Below, piece by piece: positions 24,468 to 32,889 of a stretch of 64,000 nucleotides of DNA (its first letter is position 1; each line of letters starts with the position of its first letter). The stretch comes from Paludibacteraceae bacterium. Its GTDB lineage: Bacteria; Bacteroidota; Bacteroidia; Bacteroidales; Paludibacteraceae. The DNA lies in the NCBI GenBank assembly GCA_024401555.1, contig JAKSKV010000005.1, positions 55,703-119,702 of the forward strand, given 5' to 3'. A program made the translations under genes and the position numbers. Under the pieces are notes generated by a model. That model was not told the origin of the DNA and searched no databases. It worked only from the letters and a program-made list of their open reading frames with translations.

Positions 24468-25886
24468 ATGATCTGGGAAATAGCCTACATAATCATTTAC
24501 GCGGTGTATGTCTATACGATATGCGTCACGATCTTCTTCATGCTGGTGGAGAACCGTAATCCGGTGAAGTCCATCGCATGGATTCTGGTGTTGGTATTTC
24601 TCCCTATATTAGGATTCCTTTTCTACATCCTGGTGGGTAGGAAATTCAGGAAACGGCACATGATTTCAAAGCGAAGTTTGCTCATCAACAAGAAGAGCAA
24701 CACCATCGACCTCACCGAACTGCCTAGTTTGGAACTCACCGACGAGCAACGCAGCATCGCCACACTCGCCTTCCGCAACAGCGATGCCATGCTCCACGAA
24801 AACAACGCAGTGACCATTTTCACCAAGGCAACTGACCTTTACGACAACATCATAGCGGACCTAAAAGGCGCCAAGCACCATATCCACATGGAGTATTACA
24901 TCTTCCTGGCGGACAAAATCGGACAACGCATTATGGATGTCCTAAAAGAGAAGGCGCAAGAAGGAGTCATCGTCCGCGTCATCATTGACGACGTGGGTAG
25001 TTGGCAGTTGAAAAAGAAGAAAATCCTTGAGCTGCAGGAGGCAGGCATAGAGATCAAAAGTTTCTTGGAGGTGGGGCTTCCCTACATCAACAGCCGCGTG
25101 AATTACCGCAACCACCGAAAGATCATCGTGGTGGACGGATTGATCGGCTATACGGGGGGATTCAACATCGCTGATCGATATGTGGAGGGACTCAGTTGGG
25201 GTTGTTGGCGAGACACCCACATCCGACTGGAAGGAAGCGCCGTATTAGGGCTCCAAAAGAATTTCCTTACGGACTGGTTCTTCGTCAAGAGGGAACTCAT
25301 TCAAGACGCGCTCTACTATCCCGCACAAGAGAAGAAGGGTAATTGTCTGACACAAATCGTGATCAGCGGACCAGATATGGTATGGGAGAGCATCATGCAG
25401 ATTTTCGCCAAAGCATTCATGGAGGCGAAGAAGAGAATCTATGTCGAATCGCCCTATTTCCTTCCACCGGAAAGCCTCATCACCGCCCTTCAGACCGCCG
25501 CATTGTCCGGCATCGATGTGAGGTTGATTCTCCCGAAGAAATCTGACGCGAAAATCACGCTCTACAGCACCTTCTCCTACATCGATCAAATGTTGAAGGC
25601 AGGCATCAAAGTCTATATGTACGATCCCGGGTTCATCCACAGCAAAATCGTCATCACCGACGACATATCCTTTATCGGCAGCGCCAACATGGATTTCCGC
25701 AGTTTCGAACAAAACTTTGAGTTGAACGCCATCATGTACGATACGGAGGTGGCACAGCAAATGACAGATATATTTATGGATGATGTCAATCATTCCGTTG
25801 AAATAACCAAAGAGACTTGGACGACACGCAGTCTTACGCAAAAGGTGAAGGAATCCTTCTCACGACTGCTTAGTCCGTTGCTCTAA
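24468..25886 (+). CDS. cls: Cardiolipin synthase (phospholipase D family)
   Basis: The enzyme of 472 residues condenses two phosphatidylglycerols, or PG with another lipid, to cardiolipin at the inner membrane. Two N-terminal transmembrane helices (about 3-23 and 34-54) are followed by two HKD motifs: NHRKIIVVDG with GGFNIADRY (about residue 217) and HSKIVITDD with GSANMDFRS (about 391). This is the ClsA layout. The 130 bases before it hold no clear hairpin or TAnnTTTG element. It leads a tight run of six genes to 30722. Confidence 0.93.
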   Translation: MIWEIAYIIIYAVYVYTICVTIFFMLVENRNPVKSIAWILVLVFLPILGFLFYILVGRKFRKRHMISKRSLLINKKSNTIDLTELPSLELTDEQRSIATLAFRNSDAMLHENNAVTIFTKATDLYDNIIADLKGAKHHIHMEYYIFLADKIGQRIMDVLKEKAQEGVIVRVIIDDVGSWQLKKKKILELQEAGIEIKSFLEVGLPYINSRVNYRNHRKIIVVDGLIGYTGGFNIADRYVEGLSWGCWRDTHIRLEGSAVLGLQKNFLTDWFFVKRELIQDALYYPAQEKKGNCLTQIVISGPDMVWESIMQIFAKAFMEAKKRIYVESPYFLPPESLITALQTAALSGIDVRLILPKKSDAKITLYSTFSYIDQMLKAGIKVYMYDPGFIHSKIVITDDISFIGSANMDFRSFEQNFELNAIMYDTEVAQQMTDIFMDDVNHSVEITKETWTTRSLTQKVKESFSRLLSPLL

Positions 25887-25905
25887 CAAATATAAAACAG
25901 AGGAA

Positions 25906-26220
25906 ATGAACGAGTTTCTTGAATTAGAAGAGAAGATTGTCTCCGTATTGAAGACCGTATTCGATCCGGAGATCCCCGTGAATGTCTATGACCTCGGTCT
26001 CATCTACAACATCGAGACCACCGAAGAGGGCATCGTGAACATTGAGATGACACTGACCGCACCCAGCTGTCCGGCCGGGGATTTCTTGGTGGAGGATATC
26101 CAGCAGAAGGTGGAAGGCATCGAGGGGGTGAAGAAGGCCAATGTGAATATCGTCTTCGAGCCTGAATGGACCAAAGACCGCATGAGTGAAGAGGCTATGC
26201 TCGAATTAGGATTTCTATAA
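25906..26220 (+). CDS. DUF59 / MIP18-family iron-sulfur assembly protein (SufT-like)
   Basis: This small cytoplasmic protein has 104 residues. VFDPEIPVNVYDLGLIY, TLTAPSCPAGD and VNIVFEPEW are the typical DUF59 motifs, with the conserved Cys at about residue 57. Members such as SufT and PaaD help mature Fe-S proteins. It lies 19 bases after cls and 3 bases before the lpxH-like gene, in the same operon. No other suf genes are in the window. Confidence 0.88.
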   Translation: MNEFLELEEKIVSVLKTVFDPEIPVNVYDLGLIYNIETTEEGIVNIEMTLTAPSCPAGDFLVEDIQQKVEGIEGVKKANVNIVFEPEWTKDRMSEEAMLELGFL

Positions 26221-26223
26221 CGG

Positions 26224-26982
26224 ATGAACCAGTCAGAGAAGAAAATATATTTCGCTTCCGACGCCCACCTTGGGTTGAGCATCTATGAAGATCGGAAAGT
26301 GGCGGAGAGGAGACTTACCCGCTGGATGGATAGCATCAAGCCCTCCTGCAAGGCTCTCTACTTCGTTGGCGACATGTTTGACTATTGGTTCGAATACAAG
26401 TACGTCGTACCCAAAGGGTTCGTACGCTTCATCGGGAAAATAGCGGAGTTCATCGACGAGGGCATTCCCGTATATCTATACACAGGGAACCACGACATTT
26501 GGATGTTCGGTTACTTCCAAGATGAATTGGGCGCCACCATCCGGGAGCAAGACACCATCGAGGAGTTTGACGGGAAGAGGTTTTACATCGGTCACGGAGA
26601 TGGATTGGGGGATCCAAGCCTATCCTTCCGCTTCCTACGCGCCTTCTTCCGCAACAAAGCGTGCCAAGCGATGTATAAATGGATACACCCTGATGTGACA
26701 ATGCCTTTCGGCTTGTCCTGGTCTAAATTCAACCGCAAAAAGAAGCAAGGAAACGAGGCGGAACAATATATGGGAGAAGAGAGGGAATTCCTTGTCCAAT
26801 TCGCCAAACGCCACCGCAAGGAGAACAAAATAGACTTCTATATCTTCGGCCACAGGCATATTCTACTGGATCTGCCCATCGAAGAGGAGAGCAGAGTGAT
26901 CATCCTTGGCGATTGGATCACCAACTTCACCTATGCGGAGTGGAACGGCTCCACCCTTGAACTAAAGCGATACACGGAATAA
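26224..26982 (+). CDS. lpxH: UDP-2,3-diacylglucosamine pyrophosphatase-like metallophosphoesterase
   Basis: The calcineurin-like phosphoesterase of 252 residues probably releases lipid X (2,3-diacylglucosamine-1-phosphate) in lipid A synthesis. The metal-binding motifs are in order: SDAHLG, VGDMFDYW, TGNHD, GHGDG and FGHRH. The DYWFEY segment after GDxxD is typical of the LpxH group. The enzyme is peripheral to the inner membrane. Its place next to cls and other envelope genes agrees. LpxH2-like proteins of unproven activity share these motifs. Confidence 0.85.
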   Translation: MNQSEKKIYFASDAHLGLSIYEDRKVAERRLTRWMDSIKPSCKALYFVGDMFDYWFEYKYVVPKGFVRFIGKIAEFIDEGIPVYLYTGNHDIWMFGYFQDELGATIREQDTIEEFDGKRFYIGHGDGLGDPSLSFRFLRAFFRNKACQAMYKWIHPDVTMPFGLSWSKFNRKKKQGNEAEQYMGEEREFLVQFAKRHRKENKIDFYIFGHRHILLDLPIEEESRVIILGDWITNFTYAEWNGSTLELKRYTE

Positions 26983-27022
26983 AATTTCCAATTGATATTA
27001 TTTTAACAGAAACAAAATAGGC

Positions 27023-28306
27023 ATGTCACAACCCTTGGCAGAGAGAATGCGTCCGAAGACACTGGACGAATATGTGGGCCAAAAGCATTTGGTCGGTGAG
27101 AATGGTGTGCTCCGCAGAATGATAGAGTTGAAAAGAGTTCCCTCATTCATCCTATGGGGTCCTCCCGGCGTAGGAAAGACCACACTGGCCCGTATCATCG
27201 CCAATCAGTTGGAACGTCCCTTCTTTACCTTGAGCGCCATCAGCTCAGGCGTGAAGGATGTAAGAGAGGTGATCGACAAGGCGAAGAACTCACGCTTCTT
27301 CAGCAACGAGCCCCCTATCCTATTCATCGACGAGATCCACAGATTCTCCAAATCACAACAAGATTCGCTGTTGGGCGCCGTGGAACAGGGCGTGGTATCG
27401 CTGATAGGAGCCACCACGGAGAATCCTTCATTCGAGGTGATCACGCCATTGCTCTCCCGCTGTCAAGTCTATGTGCTGAAACCACAGACAGAAGAGGATC
27501 TCCTCACGCTCGCCCATCGCGTGGCGGAGAAAGACTCGGAGTTGAAACAGAAGAAGATCTTCTTCGACGAGACCGACTCACTGCTCCGTTTCGCAGGTGG
27601 AGACGCCCGTAAGTTATTGAACATCATCGAACTGGTTGTCGGAGCGGAGCCAGACGCCAATGAAGTACACTTCACCAACCAGATCGTAACGGATCGACTG
27701 CAGGAGAACCCGAACGCTTACGATAAAAATGGAGAGATGCACTACGACATCATCTCCGCCTTCATCAAGTCCATTCGAGGTAGCGACCCCGACGCGGCCA
27801 TCTATTGGTTGGCAAGAATGGTGGATGGCGGAGAGGATCCAAAGTTCATCGCCCGAAGATTGGTCATATCCGCTTCGGAGGATATCGGACTGGCGAACCC
27901 CAACGCCCTGCTGTTAGCTAACGCCTGTTTCGACACCATCCACAAGATCGGATGGCCAGAGGGACGTATCGTACTGGCGGAGACCACCATCTATTTGGCC
28001 ACCAGTCCGAAGAGCAATTCGGCCTACCAAGCCATCAACAACGCGTTAGCCTTCGTGCAGCAGAACGGCAACCAACCCGTGCCGCTTCATTTGCGTAACG
28101 CGCCTACCAAACTGATGGAGAAGCTGGATTACGGCAAAGGCTATAAATACTCGCACGACTACGAAGGTCACTTCGTCGTACAGGAGTTTTTACCGGAAAA
28201 GATATCAGGAACCCGTTTCTGGACGCCTCAAAACAACGCCGCTGAAAATCGTTTGGCGGAACAGATGACAAGACTTTGGGGCGACAAGAAAAAGTATAAT
28301 ATGTAA
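27023..28306 (+). CDS. rarA: Replication-associated recombination ATPase RarA/MgsA
   Basis: The 427-residue AAA+ ATPase related to clamp loaders and RuvB acts at stalled replication forks. It begins PLAERMRPKTLDEYVGQ; Walker A is GPPGVGKTT (about 46-54), Walker B FIDEIHRF (about 97-104), sensor 1 GATTENPS. The C-terminal tetramerisation domain shows RGSDPDAAIYWLARM and ARRLVISASEDIGLANP. All are diagnostic. Forty bases separate it from the lpxH-like gene and 11 from the S41 gene. Confidence 0.96.
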   Translation: MSQPLAERMRPKTLDEYVGQKHLVGENGVLRRMIELKRVPSFILWGPPGVGKTTLARIIANQLERPFFTLSAISSGVKDVREVIDKAKNSRFFSNEPPILFIDEIHRFSKSQQDSLLGAVEQGVVSLIGATTENPSFEVITPLLSRCQVYVLKPQTEEDLLTLAHRVAEKDSELKQKKIFFDETDSLLRFAGGDARKLLNIIELVVGAEPDANEVHFTNQIVTDRLQENPNAYDKNGEMHYDIISAFIKSIRGSDPDAAIYWLARMVDGGEDPKFIARRLVISASEDIGLANPNALLLANACFDTIHKIGWPEGRIVLAETTIYLATSPKSNSAYQAINNALAFVQQNGNQPVPLHLRNAPTKLMEKLDYGKGYKYSHDYEGHFVVQEFLPEKISGTRFWTPQNNAAENRLAEQMTRLWGDKKKYNM

Positions 28307-28317
28307 TCTCAAGTAGT

Positions 28318-29985
28318 ATGAAACATACCCTTTTCACCATTGCGGCGATCTGCTCCGCATTCAGCTGTTGGGCAACCGGAGCGGCAAGCAACAAAAACAT
28401 CGAGATCGCCAAACATTTGGATATATTCAACGCCATCTACAAGGAGTTGGACCTGCTCTATGTGGACTCCATCCAACCTGAGAAGACCATCAAGACGGGC
28501 ATCGACGAGATGCTGATGTCGCTCGACCCCTACACCAACTACATCCCCGAAGAGGAGATGGATAAGTTGAAATTGATGACCACAGGCGAATACGCCGGCG
28601 TGGGATGCGTCATCGGGAAGGTTAGCGAAGGAATCCTTATCACCAACGTCTATGAGGGAATGCCTGCCTTCAAAGCGGGCATACGAATCGGAGATATCAT
28701 CACCGAAATCAACGGCAAGGAGATCAAGGGCATCGGCGTTTCCCAAGCAAGCGAACAACTTCGAGGAGAGCCCCACACCCAAGCCACGGTGACAATCAAA
28801 CATCCCAACGGAAAGAAAGAGAGCATAACGGTCACCCGTGAAATCATCGCCCTTCCCGCCATTCCATATGCGGGCGAGGTGGCACCCGGTATCGGTTACA
28901 TCTACATCAACGGATTCACGGAGAACTCCGCCGCTCAATTCAAGGAGGCCTTTTTGGACCTAAAGAAAAACAACAAGATCAAGAAACTGATCATAGATGT
29001 CAGGGAGAATCCCGGCGGCATCTTGGACGAGGCGGCCGATATCATCAACCTATTCGTGGATAGGAAATCCACCCTTGTCTTCACAAAAGGCAAGAACGCG
29101 GCTATCAACAAGACCTACACGGCCCTAAGGGACCCGATCGACAAGGAGATTCCGATCGTCGTTCTTGTCAACCGCAACTCCGCATCCGCATCCGAAATTT
29201 TAGCGGGTACTTTGCAGGATATGGACAGAGCCGTGATCGTGGGAGAGAGATCCTTCGGAAAGGGTTTGGTACAGACCACCAGAGATTTGCCCCATGGAGG
29301 AAATCTAAAGCTCACCATCTCCAAATATTACATTCCGAGCGGCCGCTGCATTCAAGCCATCGACTACTCCGACAAGAATGGGAAGGAGTATTCCCAACGA
29401 ATTCCGGACAGCCTCACCCATGAGTTCAAGACACTTCACGGCAGAAGCGTCAGGGATGGTGGAGGTATCTCTCCGGATGTGGTTGTCACCGACTCCACCT
29501 CCTCCACGGCAGAGTATTATCTCTACGAAAAGAACATCATCTTTGATTTCGTGACAGAATACCAAAAGAGCCATCCGACAATTCCCGCCATCAAAGACTT
29601 CAAATTCACTGACCAGGATTACGAATCCTTCAAAGAGTTTGTCAAGCAAAGGGATTTCACCTACAAGCCACTTTCGGAAGATGTTCTCAACGCACTGAAG
29701 AAGACCCTGAAAGAGGAGGGCTACGACAAGTATGCGGAGGCGGAGATGAACGCCTTGGAGGCTAAACTCAAGCCCAACATAGAGACGGACCTTACGCTCT
29801 TCAAGAAGGATATCATCAAAAGCATCAGCGTCGAGATCGTGAAACGCTACTACTACGAAAAAGGTATGGCGGAAGAGTCCTTGAAGTTTGACGAGTGCAA
29901 AGAGGAGGCAATCAAAATATTGAATGACGAGGCTCGTTACAAAGAGATATTAACCCCTGCCCACAAGGCGGAAGAGAAGAAATAA
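28318..29985 (+). CDS. S41-family C-terminal processing protease with PDZ domain
   Basis: The exported protease has 555 residues. A signal peptide (about 1-23) is followed by a PDZ domain (about 80-165; YAGVGCVIG, AGIRIGDIITEING) and the S41 catalytic domain. The catalytic Ser is in NRNSASASEILAG (about 288) and the Lys in GERSFGKGLVQT (about 314). A C-terminal helical extension of about 150 residues is usual in Bacteroidota. It cleaves periplasmic proteins near their C-termini. It is followed by the nucleotidyltransferase gene after 2 bases. Confidence 0.93.
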   Translation: MKHTLFTIAAICSAFSCWATGAASNKNIEIAKHLDIFNAIYKELDLLYVDSIQPEKTIKTGIDEMLMSLDPYTNYIPEEEMDKLKLMTTGEYAGVGCVIGKVSEGILITNVYEGMPAFKAGIRIGDIITEINGKEIKGIGVSQASEQLRGEPHTQATVTIKHPNGKKESITVTREIIALPAIPYAGEVAPGIGYIYINGFTENSAAQFKEAFLDLKKNNKIKKLIIDVRENPGGILDEAADIINLFVDRKSTLVFTKGKNAAINKTYTALRDPIDKEIPIVVLVNRNSASASEILAGTLQDMDRAVIVGERSFGKGLVQTTRDLPHGGNLKLTISKYYIPSGRCIQAIDYSDKNGKEYSQRIPDSLTHEFKTLHGRSVRDGGGISPDVVVTDSTSSTAEYYLYEKNIIFDFVTEYQKSHPTIPAIKDFKFTDQDYESFKEFVKQRDFTYKPLSEDVLNALKKTLKEEGYDKYAEAEMNALEAKLKPNIETDLTLFKKDIIKSISVEIVKRYYYEKGMAEESLKFDECKEEAIKILNDEARYKEILTPAHKAEEKK

Positions 29986-29987
29986 GT

Positions 29988-30722
29988 ATGAAAGCCATGA
30001 TTTTTGCGGCGGGATTAGGCACTCGCCTTAAACCAATTACCGATACAATCCCCAAAGCGTTAGTACCCGTTGGAGGGAAAACATTATTGGAGCACGTGAT
30101 TCTGAAGTTAGCGAATCAAGGCTTTGATGAACTCATCGTGAATGTCCACCACCATGCGGACAAAATCATTGATTTCTTAAAGGAGCAAAACAACTTTGGC
30201 CTACGAATCGAGATTTCAGACGAGAGGGATCTTCTCTTGGACACGGGAGGAGGCATCCGCAAGGCATCACACTTCTTCAACGACGGAGAACCTTTTCTGA
30301 TCCACAACGTGGACATCCTTTCAGACGCGAACCTCTCGGAACTGTATAATCTCCACAAGAGTAGCGGCAACGACGCTACCCTACTGGTCAAGGAGAGAGA
30401 GACCTCCCGCTACCTCTATTTCAACGAAGAAAGAAGGCTAAAGGGCTGGATGAACACCAAGACAGGTGAGATGAAATCCCCCTTCGCGGATTTCCAACCA
30501 GAGAAGGAACATAGATTCGCCTTTTCGGGCATCCACGTACTCTCACCTGCCATTTTTGAACATATGAAGGATTATCCCGCAAAATTTCCCATCATGGATT
30601 TCTACATTGAAAATGCGGCGAAGGCAAAAATCGGTTACCACCTGAACAACAACTTACGCATGATTGATGTAGGCAAACTGGATAGTCTGAAAGAGGCGGA
30701 AGAGCACTTCAAACAATTCTAA
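29988..30722 (+). CDS. Sugar-1-phosphate nucleotidyltransferase
   Basis: The cytoplasmic enzyme has 244 residues. AAGLGTRLKPITDTIPKALVPV at the N-terminus contains the GxGTRL-(x)n-PK nucleotide-binding signature, and HNVDILSD holds the metal-binding Asp. It joins a nucleoside triphosphate to a sugar phosphate. Length and sequence resemble MurU-type and mannose-1-phosphate guanylyltransferase-type proteins; the sugar and base cannot be decided here. It is the last gene of the cls operon and ends at a bidirectional hairpin. Confidence 0.88.
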   Translation: MKAMIFAAGLGTRLKPITDTIPKALVPVGGKTLLEHVILKLANQGFDELIVNVHHHADKIIDFLKEQNNFGLRIEISDERDLLLDTGGGIRKASHFFNDGEPFLIHNVDILSDANLSELYNLHKSSGNDATLLVKERETSRYLYFNEERRLKGWMNTKTGEMKSPFADFQPEKEHRFAFSGIHVLSPAIFEHMKDYPAKFPIMDFYIENAAKAKIGYHLNNNLRMIDVGKLDSLKEAEEHFKQF

Positions 30723-30750
30723 GAGGATGCTTGTTCATAGTATTAATTCT

Positions 30751-30789
30751 AAAAAAACAATGGGTTGGACTCACAAGAATCCAACCCAT
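30751..30789 (-). terminator. Shared hairpin terminator between convergent genes
   Basis: The perfect 10-bp arms ATGGGTTGGA (30760-30769) and TCCAACCCAT (30780-30789) are followed on the minus strand by TTGTTTTTTT. It ends the minus-strand lipoprotein gene. On the plus strand only TTTCCTTT follows, so it may also act weakly there. Confidence 0.8.
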
Positions 30790-30845
30790 TTCCTTTGCGT
30801 AATGCCCTCAAAGAGACAACGCCCTATTTAAAATTTCGGTTCAGA

Positions 30846-31826
30846 TTATTCGATAGGAACCACGCGGAAGTTATCCACGCACATCATAATTTGAGGCTCG
30901 CCCTCTGGTTGACCAAATTGCAAGAAACTCAAGTTGGTCGCCTTCTTCAAATCGAAGTCAACATCGAAAGTATCGGTGTCGGTCTTGGTATTGTGATAGA
31001 ACTCAGACAATGGGATGGTAACAGTGGTCCATGAATCGGTAGAGAATGCTCCACCATTCTTGTAAGGCTCCCAGAAACAGATTGGAGAAACATCACGACC
31101 ATGCTTGTCTGGAGAATCGATAGGACCGAAGAAAATCTCCGTCTTGATGCCGCTGTATGCGCACTCCTTTGGAACGAACACCTCAAACTTCAAAGCCAAG
31201 GAGCTCATATCGTATGATTCGAAAGCCTTAGAAGCGACTGAAATTCTACCTCTACCACCCTCCATTGGGTTAGCCACATATTGGATATACATACATTGGT
31301 TCATCATCCAAGGTGTATTGTACTTTCCATACAACAAACCATAGTTACCACTGCAAGACTCTGGCAATTTAGCGCCATTGGCGAATGGAGTGATCTCTGT
31401 ACCCATCTCCAATGTTCCAGTGATCAACTCACCGTCCTCATCCTTTGGATTGTAACCGCCCCAAGTTGCAAGGCGATGGTCGAAGTTGACAATGATGTTA
31501 CGGTTATCACGGAAGAAGAACTTTGACAAAACAACCTTGTCTCCGCACTTGATCTTCAATTGACCATCCTCAGAACCTTCCGGTACGATTACCTTGATCA
31601 TCGTATCGCAAGATGAGACAACCTTAGCAGGATTCTCCGCACCTGGGAAGATGATCTCCGCCTTTTTCAAATTACTACCGTAGATGATTGCCTCTTCTCC
31701 ATCAGGAACGAATTCGCAATGCATTCTTTTCATTTCAGGAATAGAACTACCTGAACCTCCATTGCTACAACTTGCGAAACCTGCCGCAAGCGCAAGCGAC
31801 GCCAAAAAGAATCTGTTCATTTTCAT
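30846..31826 (-). CDS. Surface glycan-binding-like lipoprotein
   Basis: The protein of 326 residues has a lipoprotein signal ending GFASC (C20) and a Gly/Ser-rich sequence after it, typical of surface-exposed Bacteroidota lipoproteins. An IPT/TIG-like Ig domain (about 35-110; GEEAIIYGSNLKKAEIIFPG) is followed by a beta-sandwich (about 110-326). The latter resembles the C-terminal ligand domain of SGBP-B glycan-binding proteins (WTTVTIPLSEF, DNFRVVPIE). Such proteins usually accompany SusC/SusD, but none is next to it. It has a complete promoter and its own terminator, so it is a single-gene unit. Ligand unknown. Confidence 0.72.
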   Translation of the reverse strand: MKMNRFFLASLALAAGFASCSNGGSGSSIPEMKRMHCEFVPDGEEAIIYGSNLKKAEIIFPGAENPAKVVSSCDTMIKVIVPEGSEDGQLKIKCGDKVVLSKFFFRDNRNIIVNFDHRLATWGGYNPKDEDGELITGTLEMGTEITPFANGAKLPESCSGNYGLLYGKYNTPWMMNQCMYIQYVANPMEGGRGRISVASKAFESYDMSSLALKFEVFVPKECAYSGIKTEIFFGPIDSPDKHGRDVSPICFWEPYKNGGAFSTDSWTTVTIPLSEFYHNTKTDTDTFDVDFDLKKATNLSFLQFGQPEGEPQIMMCVDNFRVVPIE

Positions 31827-31910
31827 GATATCAAAAATTTAAATTATTACCCTATGAAGGCCGCACCACAAACGCTACAAATGTGCGGTCCACTACTCAC
31901 TAGACTAATA

Positions 31911-31941
31911 CAAAATTAAGAAATTAGCACTGATTACCAAA
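31911..31941 (-). promoter_or_regulatory. Promoter of the glycan-binding-like lipoprotein
   Basis: TTTG (31941-31938), a 19-base spacer and TAATTTTG (31918-31911) on the minus strand form a full consensus promoter. The leader is about 80 bases. Confidence 0.75.
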
Positions 31942-31968
31942 TATTTTTCAATAAATATTGCGGAAAAC

Positions 31969-32877
31969 CTACTCTATCGACTTGGCTATCTTCTCCTCGC
32001 GAGATGTCCCTTCGGTGTTGCCTTCGGCGTTGGTAGGAATCGTGATACCCAACTTCAAACCAGCAGAGAATAGCTTTGCCTTCTCCGTCACTTTCAAACT
32101 GAAAGCACTCTCGTTATCCACCATGAAGTCATCCCACAACGATGGTTCGTGTTTTTTATCCGCAATAATATTGGTGATGCCATAATTGGCATAAAGTCCC
32201 ACATGGAAGAGCAAATGGTCTGACATGGCGAAGTTCATACCGACCTCTCCATAAACAGAGAACGCGACACGCGTGTTCAAGCCACCATTCGCGACGGGCG
32301 CACTGCCAGAGAAACCATGGTGAGGCAAATCCTTGATCGTGACATCCGTCTGAGGATAATAGCCGGACACCTCATAAACGCCATCTGTGATTTGATAGCG
32401 GGAAAAGGCGGGAACTACCAACTTTCCGCCAAGGCCTAACACCAAATTGGTTTTATCCGAGAAAATGGCCTTATAATAGAATCCCAAAGGGAACTCCAAG
32501 GTAAACAACCGTTGTTTCTCCTGCCACCCGACATAGGATTGGATCAAATCGAAAGCCTGTCCATTGATGTCATCATAAGATGGGGTGACCAACTCGCCAT
32601 CCAACTTAAGGGAGGATGAGTAGTGGACGAAATCGGCACCGCTTCCCAATCCCAGATGTCCGTTCCCGAAGAAATAAAGAAAACGGGAACTGACCAAGAA
32701 ACCAGGAGAGAGCCGTGCATCCGCATCACCCTGGCCGATACCGCTTAACGCCCTATCCAACTTAGGGTCCGTAAAGATGGTGTTCAGGCCACCACCCACG
32801 CTCACAGAGAGTTCGCCTTGGCCCCAACAGGCCAACGTGAACATCAAACCACCTATTATCGTTAGAATCTTCCTCAT
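31969..32877 (-). CDS. Outer-membrane beta-barrel protein
   Basis: The product has 302 residues with a signal peptide (about 1-19, CWGQ). Alternating hydrophobic strands and glycine-rich turns run throughout: LSVSVGGGLNTIF, VLGLGGKLVVPAF, LLFHVGLYANYGI, KLFSAGLKLGITI. This is a small outer-membrane barrel. It starts only 12 bases after the stop of the giant repeat protein gene and has no promoter of its own, so it is co-transcribed. Co-transcription suggests a role in export, anchoring or partnering of the giant protein, comparable to PorP/SprF partners of gliding adhesins. The sequence itself is not clearly PorP/SprF. Confidence 0.7.
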   Translation of the reverse strand: MRKILTIIGGLMFTLACWGQGELSVSVGGGLNTIFTDPKLDRALSGIGQGDADARLSPGFLVSSRFLYFFGNGHLGLGSGADFVHYSSSLKLDGELVTPSYDDINGQAFDLIQSYVGWQEKQRLFTLEFPLGFYYKAIFSDKTNLVLGLGGKLVVPAFSRYQITDGVYEVSGYYPQTDVTIKDLPHHGFSGSAPVANGGLNTRVAFSVYGEVGMNFAMSDHLLFHVGLYANYGITNIIADKKHEPSLWDDFMVDNESAFSLKVTEKAKLFSAGLKLGITIPTNAEGNTEGTSREEKIAKSIE

Positions 32878-32889
32878 AATCTAAATGCT

